Part shown: positions 36,703 to 53,000 of the stretch, piece after piece
How the letters are laid out: each line of letters starts with the position of its first letter
Numbering within the stretch: the stretch's first letter is position 1
NCBI GenBank assembly: GCA_032207245.1
Contig: CM063499.1
Span: 80,648,845 to 80,712,844 of the forward strand
Length of the DNA: 64,000 nt
Source: Pardosa pseudoannulata
Taxonomy: Eukaryota; Arthropoda; Arachnida; Araneae; Lycosidae
Direction of reading: 5' to 3'
Position numbers and translations under genes: made by a program
The notes under the pieces: model-generated
The model's database searches: none
The model's input: the letters and a program-made list of their open reading frames with translations, nothing else
Told to the model about the DNA's origin: nothing

Positions 36703-39700
36703 CTATACATAAAAGAAAACCGAGTTACAAATGCATTTTCTTTAAAGCTACACATTAACTGATCACATACAATTTTAAAGCTAAAAATTCTGCTGTGGTT
36801 CAGTACTATGGTATGGTTTTTAATCTTATGTGAGGGCAAGCAAAGATCAAACTATCATTAAATTATTGAAATGGGTAAAAATTGATGAATATTGGAGAGG
36901 ATAAAATTTTTTAACCCTTTGACTGACCATCCTACGATTTCTATGGGCAATTCAAATGTAGCAAAATTTGCTCATGCATGTATTTTTCTTCCTTTATTAA
37001 GAAGCACATTCCACCTTTTCACCGTTTAATCAGTGGAATAAATTATACAATATTAGATATTTAATTAGGTAATAAAAAGAACTGTATGACTAGAACTATA
37101 GTTATATTAGATAATATAATTATAGATAGTATGTTAGAAATAGAAATTTACTGTATTCCAATTGAAATTTATTAAAAAATAAATTTTTTATGTGATAACA
37201 TCTGAAAGCTTCATTTCTCATGATAAAAGTCAATATAAAAAAATTTTCTAGAAAAAAAATTAGTATTTCAATTCTTCAATTAATAATATATACTTAAACT
37301 ATGCAACAACAACAACAAAAAAAAATGCAATTTTTAAAGAGATCTCGTTTGACAAATTGAGCAGTCAGAGGGTTAATTTTTGAAAGAAAAGTTTAGAAAA
37401 TAGTTTTATTTATTAAAAAAAGAAAAATTAATAAACAGTAGAATTTATAAAAGAATTAAGTTACAAATTATATGAATAAAACGGCAAGTTATAAAACCAA
37501 CAAATACTGTGAACAATGTACGATTTTACCATAAAAAATGTCATCTTTTCTTTGTATTCTTATAAATCTTTCTATAGCTAAATGTTTTTCTGAGGTGTAT
37601 GAATGAAATAAATAATGAAAAGTATACAACTTTTCATTTGTTTGAATAACATATATATCTAAATGGTAGATATCTAAATTTAAACAATTTGCAAGTTAAT
37701 AGATTTCTGAAACTGTAATCAAGTTTTAAATTACTTAAGGTTAACTAAAATAATGAAAATACATAAAAATTGAAGAAAAATTATCAGTATTTTTATGGCA
37801 TTCATTATTATATCATATCATACTTAGTATTACAGAAAAATTAGTTAATTGCCTCTAACTATAAAATCTTAGTCATAAATTTTAAAAATAATCCACTTGG
37901 GAAAGAAATGGTCATATATACAGTTGATAAAAAGAATGTAAGTAAACAAGATATTTTCAATAACCATCTACTAGTTTACAGGGAAAAAATTTCAAACAAT
38001 TTCTCCCTGCAATTTAATAATAATTATAGTTTATGTAAGAAACAAACTTTCTGAATGATGTTTTTTGAGAGGTATACTTATTTACTGGCTTTTTATTTTA
38101 AGTTTTTAAAATATATAAAACTTGCTGTGTTAGATTTTACCATACATTAAAATTTCAATGTTTGCCATAAGTTAATACAAGTAATTATGTCAAAAGTTAT
38201 CCATTGAAAAATAATTTAAATTAGTACCTTTCCAACTGTATTTGGAATTAAATTTGGACCAGATTTAGTTAACAACTAGATTTCTGATTTCAGTTACAAG
38301 GCATTTAAGCTATATCCTTGGATTTTCTAAATATAACTGATTTTAAAAGTGGTGTTATTCAATTTAATATCTTTGTTTTTTCTTCTAGAAAAATTATATT
38401 TCTTTGTATAAATACAACTTAAGGGTAGTTACATGGAATAAAGTGCAGGATCATATACAAAAACTTAAAGTTTGAAAAGTTAAATAGATTTTTAACATGT
38501 TGACTGCCAACTACGAGATAACTCATAGATTGTGTTCTTTTCTAGGACGCCAACTACGGGTTATTTTGTACTATGTTTACTTGCCATTTTAGTGCAGCAA
38601 TGAATAAACTCGTAGTATATCAGTGCTAATATATCCATATTAGCACTGGCTCCTGGGAAAAGAACAAAAAATCAATGCTGGCTTGCATGAACAGAAAATT
38701 TATTAAAAGAAAGAGCAAAAAATATAATTATTCCAAGAATAAGATAATGTGATTAAATCAAATTGTTATTTTAGGCCAGATTTCTGAAAATTGCCGTGGC
38801 ATTCAACGTGTTAAAATATGAAAGGAACAGAAAAATTGTACAGTTGTGCAAATGAAATTTTCTAAATTATAGTAATAAATTCTTAGATGAATTTCTATAG
38901 TGATCGATATCTCATAAAGTATTGATCGAACAATTTTAAATCTATGCTCGTTGTCAAGATGACATTTCACACTAAAAAAATTTTTTTTTCTTGCTGTTTT
39001 TTGTTTGGTCCATTCAAATGTGAGTTACATGGTGTTAAACATGGAAGTCAACAAAGAGAAAATTCAGTACATTTTACAGTTTTGTTTTTCTTTGATAAAG
39101 GTGAAAATGCAAGCCAGGAGACTGAAAGTGTTAATGGTGTTTATGGTGCCGATGCTGTAACATCTAATTACGTGCAATTTTGGTTTTATCGATTCCGTTC
39201 AGGCATTTTTGATGTTAAAGATGCACCTCGCACAAGCAAGCCCATCTTCGAAAATATCGGTAAAATCACAGAAGTAATCGAAGTTTACCAGCATGTTAGT
39301 AGTCGTAGCAGGAGCTAAAGATCCACCAAAAAACAGTTTTAAAACATTTGCGCAAAGTTGGATTAAAAAAAAAGCTCGATGATTGGGTACCGCACCAATT
39401 AACACCAAAACACATGATGAATTGAATTTCCGTCTGCGAAGCCTTCTCCAAACGGAATGAAATCTACTTATTTCTTAAATGGATGGTGCCTGGAGATGAG
39501 AAAGGGGTAAAATATTACAATACTGGGCGAAAACGATCGTGGTCGAAGCTTTATGAAGCACCTCAAACGGTGACCAAACCAGGACTAACAGCCAGGAGAG
39601 TTCTACTGTGTATTTGGTGGGACTGGAGGAAATCATTTATTATGAGTTGCTTCTGTATGGCCAAACACTAAATTCAGATCTTTACTGTCAACAACTGGAC

Positions 39701-41248
39701 CGTTTGAAGCTAGCGATTGACCAGAAATGGCCAGAACTGAGAAATGTCATACTTTGAGAAGAAAATCAGTTTTAGCACTAATAAAGGTAAGAAGGGTTGA
39801 TTCTGGGCTCTCACTTTGGTGCAATAAAGGTTATAATTTTTTAGTGTAATTTGCAGTTAATCTTTAAGTTTGCAATTGGACCTTTATTTTTGGCCACCAG
39901 ATCAATTTTGCATCAAAATAAAATTACATGAAATGATGATTGAAAGTAGATGATTTCTGAATTCCCTTCCTTTCAATCCTAAGTACTTGCAATACCACTA
40001 TTCTACATGCAATCACTCGCCATTTTGCTATTTGAATATGAAGGTATTAATGATAAACCAAACTTCATATGTTTATATATATATATAATATATATAAATA
40101 AATAAACAAAGAGGGAGAGAGGAGAGGAGGAGGATATCCTGCCAAACTTCTTTTAACATAAAACTAGTATCGGAATGGATACTGGCACTATATTGGGGTT
40201 TGACAGTACTCTTATACTTTATTCTTATACATAAATTTAAAAGAAAAGCAAGTTAAAAATTCAAAAGTATATCTACTAAATAAACCATGCTTCTAAAGTT
40301 TATTTAAAGAACTTAAAACATATAGATGGAAAGAAGGAACAGAAATTTTTTAATAGTAACTTACCTGATTTACACAAATGACAATCATTTTAAATGCATG
40401 TGCTAATTTCCACAACTCAACTGCTAATTGTTGAATCATTGTATTTCTGGTATTTAAGGTATCATATTCACCCCGTAACAAATCAGCAACTGAATCGATT
40501 ACTATCACTTTTGGAGTAAATTTTTTCTGCAAAAGCTCGGGAATACCTTTCTGCAAAACGTGAATGGTTTCCTTCTAGATAAAAAAAGCAGGAAAAAAAA
40601 TTATCAGAAGAAAACTTTTAAATTTAGAAATAATAATAATAAAGTAGATCATTAATGTTATATGGTAGTGAGACATGGGTGATGAACAAAACTGAAGAGA
40701 ACAGGTTCCTAATTTTTGAAAGAAAAGTTTTAAGATGCATTTTTAGAGCAGTGAAAGAAAACAATGTCTGGTGAAGTTTATACAATCATGAAATTTACAT
40801 AAAATTTAGACAGCCTAACATCTTAAGAGTCATAAAGTCCTACAGAATCAGATAGCTGGGACACATTTTTCGAAATGAGGACCAAGAGCCTGTTAAAAAA
40901 TTGACGTTTCAAAGTTTGAGGGTAAACGCAAACGAGGAAGACCACCAATAAGGTGGATGGATTGTGTTGAGAGCGATTTGAGAATACTGGGCATTAATAG
41001 ATGGAGAAACATAGCGTCAAACCGTGCTGAATGGAGAAAGCTGACAAAGTCTTGGCCTCTAGTAGGCTGTAGTACTGCTGAAGAAGTAGATATATACATA
41101 TATACACATATATATATACATATATATATTATATATTTATATATATATACATACATACATACATACATATATATATATACATACATACATACACATATAT
41201 ATATATACATACATACATACACATATATATACGTACATACATATATAC

Positions 41249-41329
<81 letters not shown>

Positions 41330-41416
41330 TACATATATATACATATATATTTATATATATATATACATATATATTTATATATATATACATACATATATAT
41401 ATATATATATACATAT

Positions 41417-41455
<39 letters not shown>

Positions 41456-44400
41456 TACATACATATATATATATACAATATATATATATATATATACATA
41501 TATATATTTTACATAAAATTTAGACAGCCTAACATCTTAAGAGTCATAAAGTCCTACAGAATCAGATAGCTGGGACACATTTTTCGAAAAGAGGACCAAG
41601 AGCGTGTTAAAAAATTGACGTTTTCAAAGGTTAAGGGTAAATGCAAACAATGAAGACCACCAATAAGGTGGATGGATTGTGTTGAGAGCAATTTGAGAGT
41701 ACTGGGCATTAATAGATGGAGAAACATCGCGTCAAACCGTGCTGAATGGAGAAAGCTGACAGAGAAAGCCTTGGCCTCCAGTGGGCTGTAGTGCTGCTGA
41801 ATAATAATAATAATAATAAAGAAAGTAAATACATGTATAATGTACCCTTTGGCTTAGAATTTCGCATGTTTCTACTAACAAATTATGTACCACAAAAAAT
41901 GAAGTAAAAATTAATATTATCCATTCTAATCTTGTTTTTGCTTCCATTCAATCAAATTTAACACATTTCCGAACAAATCACTCTTGAAGACAATTACAGA
42001 GGATATACAGGCAACAATCATTATGTAGACAAATCAATAGATTACAGAGGAATAAAGTTATGTTTCCATAATTGATATACAAAATATCAAGTAATATTCT
42101 ACTATATAGTTTAGAACAACATCAAAAAGACATCTATACATAGATTTTGAAAATGGTATTACATGGCAATTATGTCAGAAATTTTCCTCTTATTTCTTTT
42201 ACCACCCTAATTTTAACTCGTTATTAAATTTAATTACAATTTAGTTTAAATGAAAAATTCTTCAAATTTTAATACAATTAAAATAAATATAAGCATTTGA
42301 TTGTAAACTTAATTATTAATATATCTATACAATTAATTAAAATCTTTAAAAAAGAAACATAAAAGCTTGAAATATTTATACTACCAAGTTGTAAACTTTC
42401 TTTAACATCAAATTATCCGTAAATTTAATTTTTTCATATTCTTTATTCTTCTTTTTGAAGGCTTCTGACATTTCAATAAATCTCTGTATAGGAAATTCAC
42501 CCTCTGAATGTAAGTATAAGACATCTGAAATAAAATATATAGCATTTAACATGAACTACTATGCCAAAGCAACTTTCAAATATACCATAGAAGAAACAGG
42601 TCAAATGTTATTTTTCTATATATCTTATACATTTTATATTTGAAAATGATATTCATAATTAATAATAAATCATAAAAATAGATAACTGGTAACAGTTGTC
42701 TATAATTTGTTTTTGAATCATAACAGGGACATAGCCAAAGGTGTATTGAACTCATTAAGCCCTCAAAATTCCTTCCCACCCCCTCAAAATTCTAGAATAC
42801 ACTGCATTAATTTTAATATTAAATTAAAAAAGAGATTTTCAAATTTAATTTAAACCTGGTAACGTAACAATTTTACCTCTGGTTGGTTTTACAGTAGAAC
42901 CTCTAATGATTTGTTAAACGAATTTTAAAATAATTATTTACATAAATAATGTTAATTTTGAATCATTAAAAGCATATTATCTTTTGTTAGAGCAACTGAA
43001 ATGAATTTTATATGCAGAACTCATCAAAATTTTAAAATTATTGTACTGTGGTGCAATTCAAGAAACCTGTACTCTCTTTGTGTCTGTAAAACCCTTTTGT
43101 ACGTACAACATTGAACCTATGTAGATGACACGAATCTTTTTAATCTTCATATTCAATCAAATTTAAATTTTAAATAAAATTTTAATATTTTAATTTTTAT
43201 CTATGTCTAAATCTCAAATAAAAATTTTAATATTTCAATTTCTATCTACTAAACTGTAATATTCTGCTCCTAATTATTTTATACATTAGTGAAACATGTA
43301 CAAGATTCTAGAATTTTAGATATTATTTTAAATTAAATGCAATCTACAATTATTATATGTGTGTTCACAAGATATCTTGTTTTTTTGGCAGGTCAAATGT
43401 AGTTAATGGCTGCATATGATTTCTCGTGTTCAGCAGACCAAATGTGGCTTTGACACAAGATCTCTTTAGAAGGCCAAATATTGTGGCTGTCACGAGGCAT
43501 CTCATTTTCATTGTGCTGAATCAATATACAGTAGAACCTCGGTATAACTGTGGAACCAACATCATATGGTCGTTGTAACGAATTGAAAAAATAATATAAA
43601 AAAATGGGCAAAGAAATGATGCAACAGTACATACCTAGAGAACACTTCTATTTATTTGTATTTCCATTACTGAATTTTTGAAAAAAAGTCTTTGATTGAT
43701 GCCTGTTTCAAGTTCATTTGGGAATTTTTCATTATCACTGATTCCATATCCATTAGATTTTGAAGAATATCTTCAGAATTAAATTGTCCTTCAAAATATT
43801 GACACAAGGCATTGATTGCATTGAAGGTTTCTTTTTCATTCACTTTTTCAAAAGCTTGGACGATTTCTTCTCTGTCATCGGAATCACAGAATACTTCATT
43901 TCTGGTAATACAGCAATAAAATTGTCCTCATTCAAATTTTCTCTGCAGCACTGTAAAGTTTCGTCTACTGCAACAAACTCATCAAAAGGTAATTGAAGAT
44001 CCAGAAATTTGACACTGAGGAGCTGGGTCATTTCATTAGTGTCTGGAGTGTCATCTATGTAGGACATCAATGTCTTACATGACGAAAAGCAGGCACAAAG
44101 ACACAAAGAGAGGAAAATTTTGAGCAGACACAAAGAGAGGAATACAGGTTTCTTGAAGTTGCACCACAGTACAATAATTTTAAAATAGCCCACTTGCTCA
44201 TGAGTTCTACGGTCAAAAATTGGCAGTCGCTCTAACGAAAAATAATATGCTGGGGGTTGTTGTAATGATTCAAAATTAACATTATTCCTATGGTAAAATA
44301 ATTGGGACTTTTTAAGATGCTTGTTCTAACAAAGGGGTCATTAAAAAGAGGTTCTACTGTATAACCAACCAGAGGTAAATATTTTTGTTACGTTACCAAG

Positions 44401-45674
44401 TTATTACAAGAAATTCACAACCAAATAATGCAAAGTCTGTTCGTCCGATGGAAAAAGGAGCAAATCGGGGCAAACAACATTGCACAAGGGAATATGCTTT
44501 ACCGAAAATCACACTTATTAAGTTTGTGAAATAAATAACAGTTAAAATGTAAAAATATGTCAAAAATGTCATATATTAAATAGATATATACAGGCTTGCA
44601 ACTGCTGAGGTACTTTCAAAAAGGTGAGAAAAGTGACAAATAATACAGAATAAGTGACTAAAAAGTGACTAAACATTGAAAAAAAAAAAGCGATTTTTTT
44701 CTTCTCTTGATTACAGATGCTATTATTAAGATTTTTCTATTTATTTTAACTCTAAATCAAACGATTCATGCAAGACATGATTTTAACGTCAAATACAAAA
44801 AGGTTAAAAATTTTAACACAACTCAACATTGCTTTTTATTCAAGAAAATCTATAAATTAGATTTGAATACATACAATACATTAATTTTATAATCACAATT
44901 TTCTGCATATATTAATGATGTTTTGAAATATGTACATAGCTGGATTAGAGTATCTAAACAAAAATCGTGAAGAAAAAGAAAAAGAGAAATGTGTGCTTTG
45001 ACGTAAATTATATTTGAGTACAGGTTTTTATGAATTTCATAGCAATATACAGTTAATGAAGACAATAAGAACATTAAAATATCATACACAAAAAATAATT
45101 TTATAACTTTTTTAAATTGACAGTTACTATTAATAAAGTTATTTAGTCTATAACTATTAAATTAATATAATCAACAACACTTACGAGATGCATCTTTTCC
45201 TAAATATTTAGGCAATATGGCACAAATAGATAAAAACATGCACAGTTGTGTCTTTCCAGCAGCACTTTCACCACATATTTCAGTGATTGTCCCAGGGTAA
45301 ATTCTACCAAAATTATTACTGAAGAGTTCAAAATTCAGATATTCTTGTTCAGAGTCATTCAGTACTGAATATGCTGTAAGAGAGATATCATAAAACTTAA
45401 AGAATAAAATATATAAAATACCCATAATAGAATTTCATAAAAGTAAAGTATTTGCTAATCAAGGTAAAAGAATGTTTTGAAAATGTTATGTTAATTTTAA
45501 CTTAAATTTAGAAATAACTTTTCTTTCTTCAGGGTTATGATTATGTAATAGACATCAATTAACTTATAGTAATAAGTTTAACCATGTTTAGTTATATATA
45601 TATATTATATATATATTATTATATATATATATTATATATAATATATATATATTATATATAAAATATACAATATA

Positions 45675-45728
<54 letters not shown>

Positions 45729-48700
45729 TTATTTATTTAGGAGTGTTTGAAGATGACAAAAAAAATCTGAAAATTTTTGGAATGATTGTAATTTAAAATA
45801 ATACAGTAGACTTACAAAAGTACTATTTTAATTCTTTTATTATTACTTATAAAAGAATTATTTTAATTAATGATACATAATATAGATATATTAAAAAGAG
45901 AGGAATGAAATTGCAGTGCCTACTTCTTTCTTCAATTGGCAACAAATCATGTGCAACAAGACTACCATAAGTCTATTTGTTTTATTCAAATATTGGATAC
46001 ATACAAATATATAAACTTATAGAAACTTTAAACTTTAAAAATAAATAAAAACACAATATTCTGGATTTATCACAGCTGAAAAATCTCCAACCCAATAAAA
46101 GACACCCCTGTATATGTATATATGTAAGAGTTGGGTTTTTGACGACTTGTCAAAGTTTGCAAAAGTTTCTATTAACAATTTATGGTAACATTTTAATTTA
46201 TATTACTTAAAATGTTGTTCAGCAACTATTATAGTTCAAGTATTCAATAAATAATTGAATTATAATAATTTTTAAATGTTTTACATATAAATTATATCCT
46301 TTTATGAAAGTTGACAAAATATTTTTAAATACTAACATCACTCCTTAATAGCTTAAGTCTACATTAACATGTAGTATTAATATACAAAATTTATTTTTAT
46401 ATTGTTATCAATATAAATATAAATTTTAATATCAGTATCATGGGTGCATATTGTGAGATTTGGTCAAACTGAAAATATTTTTCATGTAAGATGTCTGCTT
46501 TGATGAATAAAGGTAAAATTTTTTTGCACAGGACTAATATTTCACTACATATTCTGTGCATCATAGGAATCTCAGATTGAAACATCTGATATGATATATA
46601 AACTTATTGAGATATATGTATAAACTTATAGAAACTTTAAATTTTAAAAAATAAATAAAAACATGATATTCTGGATTTATCATAGCTGAAAAATTCCCAA
46701 CCCAATGCAAAGACACTCCTGTATATATATATGTGTAAGAGTAGGGTTTTTGACGACATGTCAAAAACTTGCCATAAAATGTTATAATATTTGTAAAAGT
46801 TTGTTAACAATTTATGATAACATTTTAATTTAACTTAAAATGTTGTTCAGCAACTATTATAGTTCATCTATTCATTAAATAATTGAATTATAATAATTTT
46901 TAAATGTTTTACATATACATTATATCATTTTATGAAAGTTGACAAAATATTTTAAATACTAACACCACTTTTTAATAGCTTAAGTCTATATTAACATGCA
47001 GTAATTCATATACAAAATTTATTTTTATATTGTTATCAATATAAATTTTAATATCAGTATCATGGGTGCATATTGTGAGATTTGGTCAAACTGAAAATAT
47101 TCTTCATGCAAGAATTCTGCTTTGATGAATAAAGGTAAAATTTCCTTGCACAGGACTATTTCACTACATATTCTGTGCATCATACAGGGTATCTGCTAAA
47201 ATAAAATTTTTCAAATCCATGACTTTTCATGACTTTCCCTGATTTAGCAGATCATTTTCCATGACTTTAAAAAGCTTTTGTTAAAGTTTATATAAATAAA
47301 ACTTCTAACGTACATACAAATAAAATATATGCTTTTAAAGAAATTAAAGGAATTTTATCATAAAAAAACTATAAACTTACTTTATAAGTGTTAATAAACT
47401 CACATACATAAAAATAAATTGTTGTATCTACATACCTAAGTTTAATCATATAGCAATTTTTCAATCAAAATGTTTCCAATTTGAATTCAGGGTACTTTGG
47501 TATTATCCAGGTGACCATGAATAATAGCCAAATATAACTCTATAATGTTTATATACAATATCCCTAGAGATACACTTATATTTTGTGAAAAAATCTTCAC
47601 TAATTTTTATTAAAAAAATAATTATTATTATATTAATAAAATTTTAATCTACAATTTAAGAAAAAACCAGAATAATATACATTTACCCACCCATTAAGCT
47701 TTCTTGCTTTGAGTTTTCTTGGTGAACAAATTTTACTTGGTCAATAGGATAATACATAAATACCAAACTCAGTAACTTCTGCTGAATAACAAGTAAAAAT
47801 AGAATTAAACAATTCAATGCATTTTTATTTAATCGGTAGTTTAGCAGATCCATGACTTTCCATGACTTTTACTCATTTTCCTTGAAAAATCAAGACTTTC
47901 CATGACAAAATTAATCCATTGTCTAAACACATGATTTTCCATGACTTTCCAGGTGCGCGGAAACCATGATAATAGGAATCTCAGATTGAAACAGCTTTAC
48001 AGATGTGTGTTACTTGGTCAATATTCTCCATAAAAATTCAGAAAAAAAAGAGAATTTTTTATGATTCAAAAGAAGCAAAATTTTGTTTTTACATATTTTA
48101 CAAATTTCAGTCAGTGTTTGTTTTGAAAGATAAGATTGAATTACTTAAATGTGACTGCAGTGTTTGTCAGATACTTTTTGATGATAGTAAATACTACACA
48201 AAAGTGTTAAAAATTTCACTTTGCTGTTCTTCATAAGTTAGAAAACTATAATACATGATAAAGACATAATTTAGAATATGAAATCTATTACTTCAACAGT
48301 TCTTAAAAAATTTCTTTGTAGTACTCATAAGTAGAAAAATTTGTATTAAAAAAATAACTTTTTGGCCTTTTATCCCATTTTCCCACTTGGAATTTTGAAA
48401 AGGATGGATTTTTGTCCTGTAGGCAGAAAACTTGCAAGGATCAGTATTCAATAGATTTAGACAGTTTTATTAAAGTTAGATTTATAATTTAGGACCTGCT
48501 TGATGACAAAGAAAAGGAAGATGTTCATACAGGGCTGTATGAAATGAAACCAAACTTTCTGCAATTTTTAATTGCTTTTGAAACTGAATCTACATCATAT
48601 CCTTCAAATATTTTGCCTTAGTATTTGCATGGTAGAAATAGCTTAGAGTATCTATTTCAACTGAATGTTTATGCTTGTGGTATACTTGTAGTCTGTCAAT

Positions 48701-49963
48701 GTAGTTCAGCTTCAATAAAGCTAATATTTTCCAATTTTGGCCTTATTTACTCAAAATTAAGAAACACATTAGGAGTAAAGAAGACTTTTAAATTTGTTTT
48801 TGTTATTGAATACTTCAAGGAAAGTTTGGTTTGATTGGAAGTGCTACGGTCTACTTTTTACAACACGAGGGCTAATGAGACTGGAACCTACAGCTTAAAG
48901 CTGATTCCGAATGGCTACAAACATCCATGCCAAAGTGTGATTCGAACCCACGAACTCCAGTACTGAAGTCCAGCACCCTAACCAATCGGCCATTGTTCAG
49001 CCTTCAAGAAAAGAAAGAACTAAATGGGATAGTTAGAATAAATAGTAATAGAAATAGAACTTAAGTGTTAAGAATAACTTGAGAAATGCTATTCAGTTGT
49101 ACTTTAAATTCTATTTAAATAAATACAGTCAGTGAAATGTATTTTCATATCAAACAATCAAGTAAATAATTAATAGATATCTATTTACAAAATTAATGTT
49201 GTTTAAGTATATTTATATATATATATATGTCAGGATTTAAAATATAGATTAATTTTAAGAGATTTTAATTAGGGATTCTTTTAATGAGAGTGATGTGGCT
49301 TGAGGAGTTAGCCACATAAATAGGGCTCACGCGCAGTGATATGAGCAGAGAGCAGTATGCACTTTCTACAGTCAGACCTATAGCTCCCCGAAGCAGTGAA
49401 AACTGCCTTTGTTAGCAGTGGGGCGCCAATGTGAGACGCCATTGTTGAGTAGAGTGTTGATGAGATTTAAATAAAGAGATGAAGTGGTACTCCGAACTCT
49501 AGTGTGTTTACTGGAATCTGTCATATATATATATATGAAGCATAGTGATGGTCATGCTATACCTCAGTCGTGGACTTTAGTAGTTGAGACCGAAGTGATG
49601 TTGTCGTGATCGAGAGAATGACCAGATTTTCAAAGGAAAATTAGCAGCAGCTTTATTTGGTCTCTCAAACAGTCAACTCTCACAAAATTTGCCATGCAGC
49701 ATCTTATAACCTTAAGGATGCTACCAGCATGAGGAAGTAATTCTAGGTGTGGACTTAAGGATGTTGTTGTGAGAATTTTAGAAACCTTAGTTCAGTGAAA
49801 GTAGGTTGGTGAGTTTGTGTCGCTAAGAGAAAGAAGATTTTATCTATTACAAAGAGTTTAATGCCAAGAGGCTACTAGAAAGACAGGGAAATTGTGGTCT
49901 TGGTGTTTTTTTAATATATGAGTTAGTAATTTTAATTAAGATTAAAGTATTTAAATTTTTACA

Positions 49964-50016
<53 letters not shown>

Positions 50017-53000
50017 AAGTCAAACTATTAGAGAAGCAAATTGTGTCACTAGTTTTTAAAATGAAAAAATTCAATTTAAAATTATTTTTGTTAATTTTTT
50101 TAACTCAGGGTTACTTTAAGTTTCTACATTGTAAATTGTATAATTGAAGTTTTAAAAAATGGAGAAGCAGGCCATGCTTAGTTAAATATTTGCAGAATTT
50201 TTCATACAAACTCCAGAAAATGTCTTTGTTTATTTAGTATTTTTATATTTTTAATTTACTTTACATTAAAACATTAATTAATATTCATATAAACTTTTAT
50301 CCCGTTTTCTAAACTGCAGACATGAAAACTTTATGTTTTAGACACTTGTTGAAAACTGCCCAAAACCTGTTTTGGACAGGATCGTTAAAAGCAGATAAAA
50401 CTTTTAATTGACAAAGACTTGTCAACCCAGGTGTGTGCATATAAATCAGGACTCTTGCCAGGAGTGTCAGTCATGCCTGTACAGGAATTTTATAATATTT
50501 TTACTGATTTATAGCAAAAAAGCCGGAAAACTTTTTCCATTTTTGATGTATTTTTCTGAAATAAACATCACAGTTAAGGGGTGAATGGAACTGCCTTTAG
50601 CTAAAAAGTAAAGTATATGTGAAACATATCTGAAACTAAATACATATGTTCTTGACCTTTTTACTTACTAAGAAAACTATCATGATACATGAGAATATAT
50701 TTGCATGATTTTCATTTAGCTGTTGGCAACCTTTATTTGAAAGGAGGAGGGCATGAATTAATAAACAGGCTACTCTCTACTGAGTCTATTTAATAAAAGC
50801 TAAGTAGTGAAAGATGTTCTTAGTAGAATATTGCTATATGCTTTAGAAAGTAAAAGAGAATAACTTTTTTTTTTTAGTATTAGACATATATGCTTAGCTA
50901 TGATTCATGTAAAATAAATATTCAACTGATTTCAAACTGATAGTTTTTTTAATAAAATTTTATGTAAATTGTATCTTAAATGTCTGTATATATGACTACA
51001 AAATAGTATAACAAAACATTAACTTTAATTCATCAAATATTAAACAAGTACAAAAGATATTACCCATAGCTTCACTAGATTTTAATTCAGCCAAAGATGC
51101 ATTCTGGAATACAATATTAGCTTCAAAAGCTGAGAGTTTAGCAATACGTTGCAGCTCAGGCATAGATAAATTAAGAATCTTTTTTGACGAAAATAAGTTA
51201 GCTGTAAGATAAAAATATTTCATTTGTTATATGCAATTAATAAAAGAACTATAATAACTCAAAGCTTTATTTATATAACTGACAGAACACATAGTCAGTG
51301 GCATACACAAGAGGGGGTGGCTGGGGGTTCGACCCCTCTCCCACCATGAACCAATAGACTGAAAAAAATCTATAAATTTTTAGTTTTTATCATAAAAATT
51401 TTCTTATGACTTTGATGTATTATATTTTGACATTTGTATTATATTTATGCCAAATAATAATATAATACATGTATTATATTATAATTTAATATATGATGTC
51501 AACATCCCATACAAAATTTCTAACTCCTCTCAAGAAAGAAGCTTGTATATGCCACTGTACATAGTTTTATTATATAATTAAAATCATGCATAATTATTAC
51601 TTTTCAGAAAGGTTTGCCTAAATTAAATTGATTCCATAATTTTAAAAGCTTTAAAAACCAGTTAAATAAAGATTATTACAGTTTTGTTCCATTTAAATTT
51701 ATTTTTAAAATGGTAAAGCTCTCAAGCCATTTCGGTAAAGTTTTATCTACGGCTTTGAACCGTAATATTTTTTCATTCTGTTTCAACTAAAAAAGTAATT
51801 ATTGGTTTAGTTTTGGTTTTTGGTTCAGTTCGAGTTTTGTTCTGCCATAAATAAGGGTTTTCGATTCAGTTCCAAATTAGACATGCCTATATTCAGGCAC
51901 TTGTGTTCGGAGCAAAAGCATGGTTTGAAATTTTAACAAGCTAATTACTAATATACATAAGTACATATCTTATTGGTTTCTAAATTAAAACTAAATTAAA
52001 TATATTTACACATTAGTAAATTGTAAAAGGTAAATTAAAATTTATACATTTAAAAATTTATGAGTAGCTTTTTTAGCTTTAACAACTAGTTTTTCAGAAC
52101 AGTGTTTCTTACAGCAACATTGACCCTGATTAAAATATTTCCATTTTTCTATCAGCAGGGGTTCTAGAGTTTGTCTATCAAAATTTGACCTAAATTCAGT
52201 TTAGTTCTTTCACATACTGAAAACTATTTAACATGCAGTATTACTGTGTGGAAGAAGTAACATTCAGCAGTATTTTTTGCAAAACTTTGTATTTAATGGC
52301 TGAATTGTAATCTTTTAGCGGTTCGAAAGTTTTGTTCTTTTCCGGAGCAATCTGAGGAGTTTCTGGAGTTATCTAATTTTCTCATTTCTCTGGAGTAGTT
52401 GGCATGTCTGCCAAATGAATAATTTTATTCTATGTATATTCTTATTCGTACTAAAAAAATAATTCTATCACAAACAAAATATGTAATTTTATCAAAATTT
52501 AGATGATTTTATTCTTTTTCTTAATTGGTACACTATGTGAATTAATACAATTAACCAGCAAGTACAATACTAGCAGTGAGCAGAGAATGTCAAGTATTGG
52601 TATTGTTATCCATTATCAAAATCACATTTGACAGCTGAACATTCATCTGAATTAAATCTACCTTCTACAAGTAGTATCATGTGAAACTGCAACAGAAAAG
52701 TTTAAGTGAGCATCAAAACAGGAAATTCAGCAGCAATGTACATGTAGCTTAGTTTGGTTTGGAGAGCTATGTATACTTTTTGCAACACAAGGGCTAATGA
52801 AACTGGGACCTACTGCTTAAAGCTGATCCTGAACAGCTATAAGCATCAATGCCACAGTGGCATTTGAAACCATGAACTCCAGTACCGAAGATCAGAACCC
52901 TAACCATTCAGCCATCGTTTAGCACAATGTACATGAAGATAATTATTTGGTTGACATTAAATTAGAAAATACAGTCGAACTTTGATAACTCGACTTCCTC

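Noticed and set aside
40957..41523. 188-codon ORF
   Set aside because: It begins in a LINE ORF2 tail and continues into the TA microsatellite; not a gene.
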